Of a stretch of 64,000 nt of DNA, positions 1-10,267 are shown piece after piece. The stretch spans positions 59,362 through 123,361 of the forward strand of contig MNCI01038233.1 of the NCBI GenBank assembly GCA_015680685.1. Reading direction: 5' to 3'. The DNA is from Gnetum montanum (Eukaryota > Streptophyta > Gnetopsida > Gnetales > Gnetaceae). Within the stretch, counting starts at the first letter, position 1. Each line of letters opens with the position of its first letter. Both the position numbers and the translations under genes were made by a program. Below the pieces are notes generated by a model. The model saw nothing but the letters and a program-made list of their open reading frames with translations. It was not told the DNA's origin and did no database searches.

Positions 1-365
1 AGGGTTGAGAGAGATTAATTGACTAATAAAGCATTTAAACGATGAACAATAAATAAAAATAATTAAAGTCCTATTTAGCTTAGTCCATGCACTGCAAGGT
101 TTATCCAAAAGTTCGTCTTTATTTCCGTACACAAACTTGTGCTCAAGTACAATATTTGCTCGAATAAAGATCTGTTCACTTTGAGACTCCTACTGTGGGC
201 ACATGGAAATTATTCAATCTCTGGAGAGGTAAAACTGTCAGAGTTTCACTACAGTCTAGGCCTAGATTATAAACAAGGGAGAGCCGCCCCTTATTTATAG
301 ATTTGGCGACGCACTGCGATATCACGTACGCGATATTACGGCCCATGCGATATCACGTCCCATCA
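1..365 (-). mobile_element. Truncated LTR of the 53.6-60.5 kb Ty3 family
   Basis: The segment matches, in the same orientation, the part of the two LTRs near 54000-54373 and 60130-60509. It carries the same landmark words: the AATAAA region, the TATA region (ccccttatttatag) and the GATATC palindromes. It ends at the LTR terminus CCCATCA. The other side runs off the window. It is in minus orientation, so it is not the 5' LTR of the plus-strand element that follows. It is a solo LTR or the edge of another copy. Confidence 0.8.
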
Positions 366-1055
366 CTATTCTAGGGACTTTTGAACAAAATAGAGTAGCA
401 AAGGGCTTCAATTAAACATTAATGGAACATGCTAGGTGTATGCTTAAAGAATCTAATCTTGAGAAGCATTTCTAAGGTGAAGCAGTAACAATTGCATGTT
501 ATCTTATCAATAGATCTCCTTCATCAACCTTGATGGAAAATTCTAGAAGAAGTGTGGAGTGGTAGATTCATTAATTTAAATTATTTGAAGATTTTTGATT
601 GTGAGCCCTATGTACATGTTCTAAAATCTGATAGATCCAAATTAGACTTTAAGTATGTCAAATGTATTTTTTTTGGCTATAAACAAGATGTCAAAGCTTA
701 TATAAGTTGTATAACTTGAAAACTAAAAAGGTTATTTGGAGTCAAGATGTTATTTTTAGAGAAAAATGTGGATCTATGAAAGAGGAATCTTCAAATATTG
801 AAAATTCTTCAAATGATGTAGCTTCTATATATGTACTTGTTGAAATTAATAATGGAATTTCTGAGGATTATTCTCTCTCAATTGGGAATATTGCCCTTAG
901 CGAACAGGATGGAGATATCATGGTAGATGACATGGAACAACATGAAGAGGGAGAAAATACTTTTAATGAAGATGAGCCATTAAGATGTTCAACAAGTATA
1001 AGAAATCACCATCACATCTAGAGGAATATGAATTGTTCACTAAAAATGATGAGCC
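366..1055 (+). pseudogene. Ty1/copia integrase C-terminal fragment
   Basis: Read on the plus strand with frameshifts and stops, the segment shows the copia integrase tail. A QNRVAKG-like motif is followed by AVTIACYLINRSPSS, then YVHV, then SKLDFK and KCIFFGY, then the KKVIWSQDVIFRE block. An acidic gap region follows (about 780-980) and ends in RCSTSIRNHHH, the usual approach to the copia RT. The gag, PR, integrase core, RT and RNase H are absent. Near 1055 it passes abruptly into Ty3 gag sequence, so it is a fragment cut by another insertion or rearrangement. Confidence 0.8.
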
Positions 1056-1622
1056 ATATCATAGATGGACTTATATTAGAAATGAGAAGAACTCTTGGGG
1101 CCTATGCCTAAGGAAGACTATCAAAACTCTGAGTCTATCAGATTCAAAGGCTAATTGACTAGGTAGAAAAAGAAGGAGGAGTAAAGGAAATAGGAAAGTG
1201 CTGAAGAATACAATAGGGATCCTACCTTTAGAAAGAGGGAGGTTTAATTTTGTGATAGTGAGGAAGAGTTATCACTTGCTAAGGTGGTGAATAGAAACAC
1301 CTTATTGATTCAAAAACCTATGCCTAAAATTTTGGCCAAGGTAGATAAAATGTGGGATTTGTTGGATGAAAAACTCCAAATTGCTCTAAAAATTATTGAA
1401 GAATCAAGAGAGCAAAGTAGTAATTGTGATCATAGGAGGTGGAGAGAAGTTGAATGTGCCTACCAAAGGGGTAAGGACAAGATAGCTATAGTAGAGGGCA
1501 TTGCAGAAACTGAATTAGATGATGATGGTGGATGTGACATTTGCCAATATGAACATCCTAAGGGATGTTCCCTTATCGTGTCACACTTAGAGGAGTCTAG
1601 GGTGTATTCTTTGAATCCATGA
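1056..1622 (+). pseudogene. gag C-terminal part, Ty3 copy 1
   Basis: The translation matches the gag C-part of the minus-strand element at 57600-58200 block for block. It shows RRTLGAYA, EEYNRDP, then VNRNTLLIQKPMPKILAKVD, then the C-x2-C-containing CDICQYEHPKGC and a terminal SRVYSLNP before a stop. The first part (about 1075-1280) needs frameshifts; 1284-1622 is open for 112 codons. It would form part of the capsid/nucleocapsid polyprotein. The Retrotrans_gag domain itself is missing here. Confidence 0.75.
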
Positions 1623-2299
1623 CTAGAAAAAATACAAATACACAGAAGATTGCCTTATACTCAAGGTAATCCTAGATAGTTGCATTAACAAAAACAACAT
1701 TATTCAAATGGAACTGTACTGGAACCATATGAGCAATATCAATAGTGGTACCAACCACAGTCATTTGAGATGCCACCACCAAGGAATTAATATCCTTATA
1801 GGAAACTAGATCCATATGGGTATTATGTTTAGTAATCCCTATCTCCATGTGACTCTTCTAGTCATGTTTCTCCTTTCTAACATCACTACTACCCTCTTGA
1901 ATACTTTAGAGCTCATTTTCCACATTCTAGAAGGGGTACCATAATTTATCTTTATCCTTCTCCTATTCTTGCACCTCTTCTTCCATCCTCAACACAACTA
2001 CTACCTACTCCATCCATGCAATGTGAACTTCTAGCCCAGCCACAACAATGCAACACTACTAAGGTCGTTAATCTACAATCAGTTCATCAACTGAGGGGTT
2101 TGGAATCTCATGCTCATAAAAGATCATTCTTTTGAGCTAATACACATACTAAGACCTCATAGACTCAGGTGGCTAATCATCCTACTCCTACCTCATCCTA
2201 TGTAAACCATTCCATCAGGTTCCCTTCAAATTAAATGCCATCAAAAATCCATGCTGTTATGATCAATAATGTTGTATTTGATTGGATCTGGACTAGCAA

Positions 2300-2745
2300 C
2301 CTTCCTAGGAAATTTGTCGATCCTTGAAGTCCTCTTATCTATTTACAGATTTTTGGGAATGAACCATGTAAATCTCTTCTTGATTTAGGTTCTGGTGTGA
2401 ACTTGATTTCTCATGATATGTATACTACCTAGAACTTTCCATATATGAAGAAGAGTAATATCAAATTAAAATTGGTAGACCAGTCCATCATTCTTTCTTT
2501 GGAATTGGTTGAAGACATTGTAACCATTGTTTGTGGATGGTCTTATCTTACCAATTTCCCAATAATCAAGGCTGAGAACTATAAGGGGGACTTCCAAATC
2601 ATTATGGGAAGGACATGGCTAAGCACTATTGATGTGAAAATGGGCATAGGAGATATTTCCCTAGAGATATCTAAGGAAAATGCATTTGGAAAGATTGAGA
2701 AGAAACAAGTTCTATGCATCATGTATAGCAACATAGGGTGAAACT
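2300..2745 (+). pseudogene. Retroviral-type aspartic protease, Ty3 copy 1
   Basis: The reading NEPCKSLLDLGSGVNLIS contains the protease active-site loop in the D-L-G form that plant Athila/Tat elements often carry. Further on come the conserved IIMGRTWLST block and the SLEISKENAFGKIEKK tail. 2445-2741 is open for 98 codons; the upstream part has a stop. The stretch before it (1623-2299) corresponds to the low-complexity gag-PR linker and has many stops. PR would cleave the Gag-Pol polyprotein. Confidence 0.75.
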
Positions 2746-2894
2746 ACATGTAGAAAATTTGGTCTATGAAACAAGCATATATTTTTTCATGTAGGTAGTA
2801 TGAACATGGGGTAGATATTTAAAGGTTTCTATATGAAACAACCACAAAACAAGAAGAAACCTAATGGCTAACTAATGATTTTGATTGTAGCATA

Positions 2895-3905
2895 ATGTGC
2901 ATGGAACCTACTAGCAGCCTAACATGCACATATGTCCTAGGCATGGATGAACTAGAGCAAGTTCATCACCAACTCTTTGATACCAATTGGAGAGAGTTGA
3001 AGATCCCTAAGAATTTCAAGGAAGAGCCCCTAGAGTTGAAAACTCTACCTACTAGCTTGGAATATGCATTCTTGAAAGATGGCAAGCTAGTCATACTTAA
3101 TGCTAAACTTGCTCCCAAGTAGAAAAAAAACTATTGAAAGTGGTCAAAAAATGGCCAACAACCTTTGCTTGGTCATATCTTGAACTCACTGGAATTGATC
3201 CATGGATATGCTAGCACCACATTTACATGGATCTATCCATGAAGCCATGGAGGCAACCATAATGGTGGTTGAATCCAAAATGGAAGAAAATCATCAAAGA
3301 GGAGATTGACTAACTCTTTAAGGTAGGGTTCATCTACCCAATTATGGATAGCGAGTGGGTCATTCCACTTGTGATAGTACCAAAGAGAGGTGGCAAATGG
3401 TGGGTTTGTATTAACTTCTGACTATTAAACATTGCAACATTCAAAGATCATTTTCTATTGTCATTTCTTGATCAGGTGTTAGACATCATATTTGGACATT
3501 GTGGTTATAGTTTTCTAGATGGTTATAACCAAATCTAGGGGATCTTTGCATATCATGAGTCCCTAGGGGATCTTTGCATATCACAAGATTCCTTTTGATC
3601 TATGTAATGCTCCTACCTCTTTCCAATGTTTGGACTTAAGCCATATTTTAGTAGTAAATAGGTAGCAAAGTGGAAGTGTTTATGGATGACTTCTCCACTT
3701 ATGGTGCTACATTCGAGCAAGCCTTAGATTACCTTGAGCAAGTACTCAAATGATGTGTGGAAATAAACCTGCAACTCAATTGGCAAAAGATCCATCTCAT
3801 GGTCTAGAAAGGCATTGTATTGGGACATAGAATTTCATTGAAATGAATCAAGGTAGACCTCAAAAAGATAAGGTTTATCCAAGGAATCACTTACCAACCA
3901 AAAAT
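2895..3905 (+). pseudogene. Reverse transcriptase with upstream linker, Ty3 copy 1
   Basis: 2895-3122 is an open linker (LEQVHHQLFDTNW, then FKEEPLELKTLP) that precedes RT in this family. RT proper shows VIVPKRGGKW, then FKDHF and the catalytic box as VFMDDFSTYGA near 3680, followed by LGHRIS. Numerous stops and frameshifts, plus a direct duplication of 21 bp (3535-3555 and 3563-3583) around the central fingers/palm region, make it non-functional. Confidence 0.75.
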
Positions 3906-4054
3906 TGTCAAAGATCACAAGACTATTGGTTGAGCTAATGAAGAAAGATACTTCCTTCATTTGGACTAGGAAATGAAAAAATGCATTCTATAGCCTCAAG
4001 TAGAAGCTTGTAGAGACTCCAATTCTATGAGCACTTGACTAGTCCAGACCCTTT

Positions 4055-4420
4055 CATATAATGACAAATGCATCTAATTAAGCCTTGGGAGTCATGCTTA
4101 CATAGTTGGATGATAAGAAACATCCATATTACATCAGTTGCACAAGTTGAAGCATTGTGGATGCACAACTGAATTACACCACCAAAGAGAAAGAACTAAT
4201 GATGGTGGTGTATGCTCTAAAAATGTTTAGGCACTATGTGCTTGGGTATAAAGTGTTTATGCACACTGATCATAGTGCCATTTTCTTTCTCAAGAAAAAG
4301 CCAACAGTGAACCCTTACATCATACAATGGTTGGTGATCTTGCAGGAATTTAATCTTACAATGGTAGATTGAAAGGGGATTGAGAATGTGGTCACCGATC
4401 ACTTTTCTTAATTATAATGG
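4055..4420 (+). pseudogene. RNase H, Ty3 copy 1
   Basis: The segment reads PFHIMTNAS, then YYISCTS, QLNYTTKEKELMMVVYALKM, FRHYVLGYKVFMHTDHSAI and FLKKKPTVNPYIIQWL. This is the usual Ty3 RNase H run with the TDH box. 4157-4372 is uninterrupted for 71 codons. It follows RT and precedes INT in canonical order. Confidence 0.75.
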
Positions 4421-4689
4421 GATAGCAAAGAGAAGAGCCCACTCTTTGACCAATTTCGTGATGAACTTCTCTTTTCTAGTGTAATAAATGAAAAATTATT
4501 TATCAAACCAAAATGATATGATGGCATCCTCACTTATCTTCTCACGTAGGAGATGCCACAAGGTCTAGACTATAGGAAGAAACAAAAATTTCTTCATCAG
4601 GCTAAGTACTTCATGGAAATCAATGGAAACCTTTATAAGGTATGTGCCAATGGCCTAGTTCATTGGTGTGTACCTAATGTAGATCAATT

Positions 4690-5835
4690 GAATATTCTTT
4701 AGGATGCTCATGAAGGCCCATGCAGAGGCCACTATGCAGAAAGGCACACGACCATAAAAATCATGATGGCAAGATACTATTGGTCCACAATCTTCATAGA
4801 TGTCCATCAATTTGTCCTATCCTATGGACACTATCAACAAGATGGTGGAATGACCACATGTATGGAGGGTCTTCAATAGTGGATTCAACCACTAGAATCT
4901 TTTGAAATATGGAACATAGATTTCATGGGTTCCATCATAACCATGTCCAATGAGAAGGTATATATAATCGTCACCATTGCCTACTATACCAAATGGGTAG
5001 AAGAAGCGATTACCACTACTACTTGATTTATACAAAAAAATGTTGTGAATAGGTTTGGGGTACCACATGCACTAATTTCTGACAATGGAACCCATTTTAC
5101 AAGTGCAATTTTTTGAAAACTCAAGTAATTATTAGGGGTTGAAGATAAATTAACAACACCTTATCAACCCCAAGACAATGATCAAGAAGAGGTGACTAAT
5201 ATAGAAATTACAAAGATTCTAACAAGAATTATTAGCAAGTATAGGAGAAACTAGAGCACTAAACTCAATGATGCCCTTGGGGCCTATTGCTCAACATGGA
5301 AACTCCCTATTGGCTACTCTTCCTACGAGTTGGTGTATGAAAAACTTCCAATGCTCCTAATTCAATCCAAGCTCCATACACTCTTAACGACCTATGACTC
5401 GGATCTTGACCTAAGTATGACATAAAAATAAAGATTAATAAACTTAAATGTGTTGGATGAAAATTGATTAATAATCCTATCCTTAAATAAAGTGCACAAG
5501 GCATTCAACAAATAACTTCATGACCTTAGGATATGGAAAGAGAAATTCCAACTGGGAGATAAGTTTCTCTATTAGAATCCCACACACATACCTCAAAAAA
5601 CCAAATTCCAAACATTGTGGGAGGGGCCTTATATAATTGATGAAACCTTTCCTTCTAGGGTCATGATCATATACAAACCTAAAAGCCCAAACAAGAAGTA
5701 GTTGGTCAACATCCAATAGATAAAGCCTTTCCATGAGCCTAGTAAACCAGTGCAACAAATACCTCAATGGGTGGGCAATCACACTCAATTATTTAGATCT
5801 CCTCCTTACAACTTAGTTGTGGGGGAGATGGCCAT
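4690..5835 (+). pseudogene. Integrase, Ty3 copy 1
   Basis: The HHCC region is readable as HEGPCRGHYAERHTT. The catalytic core shows WNIDFMGSI, then LISDNGTHFTSAIF, then QDNDQEEVTN, so D, D and E are all still present, although several stops intervene. After the core come LNDALGAY, LPIGYSSYELVYEK and a C-terminal tail. The tail ends in HTQLFRSPPYN followed by a GGGGGAG tract. That tail is the right-hand homology flank of the deletion found in the 53.6-60.5 kb element. No chromodomain is present. Confidence 0.75.
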
Positions 5836-6504
5836 CTGTGCTAATCATATATGTGGCTCTTCAGCTTTTCTAGTTTTTTAACACATTTTTGTCTTTGCAA
5901 ATTATTTATTTTACACATTTTTAATTTTTAAACTTTTTCTTATTTTACACCATTTTTGTCTTACACCATCATTAGTACATTTTAATTTTTATTGAATATT
6001 TTACACTTATATATTTTACTTTATTTTAGTATGGTTTTCTAATTTTTGTTAATAAACATGCTTTGTGCCAATAGGACACAGTGGTGCAATAGCTGTTACT
6101 AATGGTGGTTTATGCTTAATGTTTTGTTTGCTAATGTCTAGTTTGTATTTTTGAATTTTTGTACCGATGGCTAAGACATGGTTTCTTTTTCATGAAATAG
6201 GCAATGAGTCCATGTCATCTACCCATCCAAAAATTTTATGATTTTCTTTATTTTGGAAGTATGAGGTCCCTTTCATTAAATAAACTTTTAATAAATTTAT
6301 GGCCTTGGTTGTTTTCAAAATTGGGAATGATTCAAAGGTTTTCACAAGGTGTGACTTCAAGGGGACTCAATACTCTTAGTACTCTTCTACTTATTTAGGT
6401 GCATGCGTGTTTTCATGGATTTCTTATTGTTTCATATTGACCAATAATAGGAAGTTAAATAAGTCTTTACATGGTGTGGTTCCCATCCAAAAATAAAGAA
6501 AAAG

Positions 6505-6535
<31 letters not shown>

Positions 6536-7384
6536 TAAAATAAAATAAATGTGATGAGAATTCAAAGCACATCCCTTAGACCAATAAATAGGCTACAAGC
6601 ACTGGTTATGGTTCTAAAATGATATGTTACCCATGCTTGAAGGTCCCCTTCAACTAAGGCCTTCTCTCACTTCCTACTTCTCTTTTCTTCTCTTTAAGGA
6701 ATAGTGGTTGTTCTATGGAAGCACTCTTGTGTCTCGAGGGGATGAATTAATCTTGAAGTCGTGATGTGAGGTCACTGAAAGTGGTTGGTTTTGGTCTAGA
6801 CTAAGGATGGATTTTCTTAAGTTATTTAAACACAAATCCACAAGGGACATCTTATGACCTCAATTTGGAAATCCATTCCACATTCTCCATCATCTACTCA
6901 TGCTAACCATAACTCACCTCACTATTAATGTCCATGTTCTTGTTCAGTATCTTTGTCTGATGTACTTGAATTCTTTGGTAGAATCTTTTGGGCTTTGGTA
7001 CTTAACTTTCATTAACCATTAATCACCTATGGGGCCCATATACTCCTTAGGTTGATGTTATGCAAGGGCAACAAGGCATGTGCCTACTACTGGGAGGATC
7101 CACTTGCATATCTCTTGGTTGGCTTCATTAAGCACCTTATCCTTAGGCATTCTTGCAATAAGAATCTTTCATAAACCCATCTTCTACATCCAAGCATGTG
7201 CCCCTTTACATATTTTCTTTAATTCACACATTCTCCTTCAAAATTTTGAATTTTTGAGCCTCCAAAGATCCTCTTTAATGATTTTATCATATTCTTGGCT
7301 TTTTTGTGACTCCATGGACCCCAAATTCATTTAAAAATTCATTGTATTTTTTAAAATATTCAAAAATGAAAATTTTGTTTACAA
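5836..7384 (+). other. 3' noncoding region of Ty3 copy 1
   Basis: A GGGGGAG purine tract (5821-5829) marks the end of pol. The rest is AT-rich, without a supportable gene. It is recognisably related to 29291-30765 and, in reverse, to about 55740-56200: all share a phrase of the type GGGTGTGACTTCAAGGGGA and a 'gagtcc(a)c(a)tcatc' block. Open frames here (for example 6204-6398 and 7080-7334) have no recognisable content. Confidence 0.55.
6511..6549. repeat. (CAAAA)n / (TAAAA)n short tandem repeat
   Basis: Five CAAAA units are followed by TAAAA units, embedded in an A-rich stretch that begins near 6488. It is a simple sequence repeat within the 3' noncoding part of Ty3 copy 1. Confidence 0.95.
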
Positions 7385-7470
7385 ACGAGGCCTCGTCAAT
7401 GGAGCCCATGCATATATGAGGCCTTGTATACATGGCCTTGTTGATGTAGCATAAAAATACTATAAATATT
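7385..7470 (+). promoter_or_regulatory. Palindrome cluster followed by TATA-like box, Ty3 copy 1
   Basis: A perfect 12-bp palindrome ACGAGGCCTCGT (7385-7396) is followed by two partial copies of its core (GAGGCCTTGT and TGGCCTTGT). CTATAAATA follows at 7460-7468. The arrangement mimics the U3 of the LTRs elsewhere in the window and lies about 450 bp upstream of the ORF at 7919. It may be the U3 of a 3' LTR or an internal promoter. Function is inferred. Confidence 0.45.
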
Positions 7471-7918
7471 CATGAGCCCCTTAGAAATTTTGACTTTTGC
7501 TCAAAAATGCCAAGGGAGATTTTCAAATTTTCAAAGCCTAGAATCTTCTAAAGCCCATAACTTCCTAACTATTTATCCAAGTCACTTTATTCTTGAACCC
7601 TGTAGCTCCCAAAGGTAAGCTCTTAGTCATGGTGGCTAAAAATGTGCCATTTTGGACAAATTTTTTTTTTACCATTTTTCTTAACTCCCACAAAGGTTTA
7701 ACTAAGAAATCAACATTTAAACACAAAATTACAGAAGTTAAACTCTTCCAACAAGCTCCAGTGGCACTTATAATAGAAATTAATTAATAAATTAATAATA
7801 ACATAGTCAATCTACCATGGTTCAATCATAACTAAGTGTAACTAAATAACGAGATAAGGTATTGAAATATTTGAGTTACAAATTATATCTACTAATCCAT
7901 GACTATGTTGTGATCATA

Positions 7919-8840
7919 GATGGCACCAAAAGGCAAACACACGTAGGAAGGAGAACCATCTCAACTAAGGGAGAAATGGCCAAGAATGAAAAGGGGCTAG
8001 GAATAGGCCTAGGAAGAACCAATTACAACCCATGCCATGGGACCTCTTAGAGAAGAGGTCGAAGTGGAATCTATTTGTCAGATTCTAGAACTAGTAGCAG
8101 CAATAAAACATTTCCACTAAGATGAGGTACCAGCTCAGCAAGAAAACCTTAAGGTGACCTTGATGGAGACATGCCTAAATCAAATCAGGTCAAGGAAGGT
8201 TGAAAAAATAGTGCTCCAGGAGTTAAACTTTGGCTCTTTTTAGAGCAAGCACCTAAAGAGGTACATGACCAACTGAAGACCTCTCTGATGTTGCCAATTA
8301 TCACTTCCACTAGGGAGTGGTATATGGGAGAGACGTTCTTATTTTGAAACAACAAGTAGGCTAGTTCAATGGTCAAAATCAAGGATATTTCGGTATCCTA
8401 TTTAGTGCAAGCCATTGCAAAGGCACTTGGGTTGCTTGAACCTAGGGTGAATCTCATTGAGATTCGAATGTAGGTAGACCACAACATAAAAAAGGAATGG
8501 GTTCAATGGTGCTATGGTGTCAACCATAAAGAGCATAACACGCTTACACCAGTAGAAAGAATCCACTATAAGATTACAACCTTTCCCCTAAATCCCACGA
8601 TGAGACCCAACAAGATCACTACTTTTTTTGCCCATGCATGTGCTACTATGAGTGGAAGATTCCCCATCAACCTTCCATAGTTGATCTATTTGGAGATAGA
8701 GAAGCGATTTAAGGAGAATGAACATGGAAGGAAGGCACTCCCCTTTCCATGTCTCATTAGAAAACTGTGTTGAAGGGGAGGAATAGTCTATTATAATAAA
8801 GATTAATAAGTCTAAATATGGATACCTATAAACCAATGCT
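7919..8840 (+). pseudogene. Uncharacterised retroelement ORF downstream of pol, copy 1
   Basis: A reading starting MAPKGKHT continues with several stops through STREWYMGETF, VSYLVQAIAKALG, VQWCYGVNHKEH and MRPNKITTFFAHACA to a LPFPCLIRKLC-like end. The EWYMGET...VSYLVQAI block recurs as EWYLGETYQF...VSFLIKAI at 31690-31850, after another pol. The C-terminal part is reminiscent of plant transposon-associated ORFs of unknown function; this is a weak impression. It occupies the place where Athila elements carry an env-like ORF, but I see no membrane segment, so I do not call it env. Confidence 0.5.
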
Positions 8841-10267
8841 TTATAACCAATCTAATATGAATCTATTTCAAATAATGCTAAAACAACTTGATCCAAAAAT
8901 CTTTCCAAGAAAATTTAGTTTATAAATAAAAAGATAAGAAAATGGAGAAGCTTCCCTCTATTATGAGGAGCCAAGATTAAGTAAAATTCTTCCAAAAAAA
9001 AATTAAAGGTCACACAGGTTTCCTTTCAATTCCACAATTGCTTACATTGAAGCACAAGTCTCAGGAAAAGATAACACTCATAATAGATTCTTTTAACCTT
9101 TTTTTAGTTATCTTGTTCTTTCCTTCCATCTTTATTATCTTAAGATATTATGGACTTTCCCTTGCTCCCTCTTGGATTCTCTTCAAGTCAAAAACATTAT
9201 TGTATAGCTATTAAAGTGGCTTTTGATGTTCCATTTCAAATGCATGATCTTTTTGAAAAATTGATTTTGTTTAGACTGTAAGTGATTTTGACTACATTTA
9301 CCTCACACTTCCCATATTGTAACATATTATGATCTACAACTTACTTACACTAGTAAAACTTGAAAAAGTTTTCCTTTATTCTTTTGTTGGCTATGACCTC
9401 CTATGATCCACATTCTCTAGAGTATGATCTATTGCAACCTCCTTCTACCTTGGAGTGAGTCAAAACACATTACTCAACTTCATAAACATGAGAAATTCCA
9501 AATTACAATTGACTACCACTAACTATAACCCATAACAACCTTCAATCTTAAGTTACAATTGACTATGACTCACAATCCCATCATAGTTGCCTATTTAGAC
9601 TAAGAAAAATATACAAAAGACTCAAAAAAAACTTCCAAACATGAATATCCACTCCTAAAATTTCTATGATACCTTGAGAATAATAAAAATATGAAAATGA
9701 TATGGTGATATTCTCATCATTTCAAAAGAAATATTTGTATATATGTGCATAACTTGCATTTCATTTTTTACAGAATAATCTAAATCATACTAAATTCATC
9801 ATAAGTTGCAATTGATTTGTCAAGGATTAGAGAATAAATAGTACTAAGGTTAAACTAGATTAAAAAAATTCCCAAAGGCTTTATTTTAACTAACTTTGTA
9901 GCAAAATTAATGAAGGATGACTTGGTAAAAGAAACATTGAAGGTGTTGAAACTCATTGTCTAGAATTAGCTAAAGAATCCAACTTTGTAATGGCTTAGAA
10001 AAGTCAAACTAAGACCATAGATACACATTTCATAATAACAAAAAATGTAAATATGATCAACTTTAATTTCTAAAATATGGTATGAAAAATTTGTAAATTT
10101 TATAATGGGTCATATATATTATATAGGGGGCTATGCTCATTCCAAAACCTAATTAGTAAAACATACAAATGCTCCAAGACAAATGTTCAACCCCAATAGC
10201 TAGTTTGAAATATTACCAAAAAAATAATAAATATAAATATAAACCAACCATGCTGCTTTCATTATTG
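8841..10267. other. AT-rich stretch without recognisable feature
   Basis: I find no coding similarity, structural repeat or RNA here. The Ty3 copy 1 3' LTR might be expected in this interval, but I could not recognise LTR termini. Confidence 0.5.

Larger units (their letters stand above)
1056..8840 (+). mobile_element. Athila/Tat-type Ty3 retrotransposon, copy 1, degenerate
   Basis: Gag C-part, PR, RT, RNase H and INT occur in Ty3 order on the plus strand, all broken by stops and frameshifts. The RT signature FMDDF and the PR signature LLDLGSGVNLI fit the non-chromoviral plant lineage (Athila/Tat). No chromodomain follows INT. The gag N-half and the 5' LTR are missing. Downstream of pol come about 1.5 kb without coding, a palindrome/TATA segment and another ORF, in the same order as in the copy at 24850-31985. 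The right edge is set only by the end of that ORF, and I could not find a 3' LTR. Confidence 0.7.

Noticed and set aside
5307-5788. Minus-strand frames opposite the integrase of copy 1
   Set aside because: They are antisense to a recognisable integrase and have no features of their own.
7919-8840. Env-like gene of an Athila element
   Set aside because: The position fits, but no signal peptide or membrane segment could be read, so only an uncharacterised accessory ORF is claimed.
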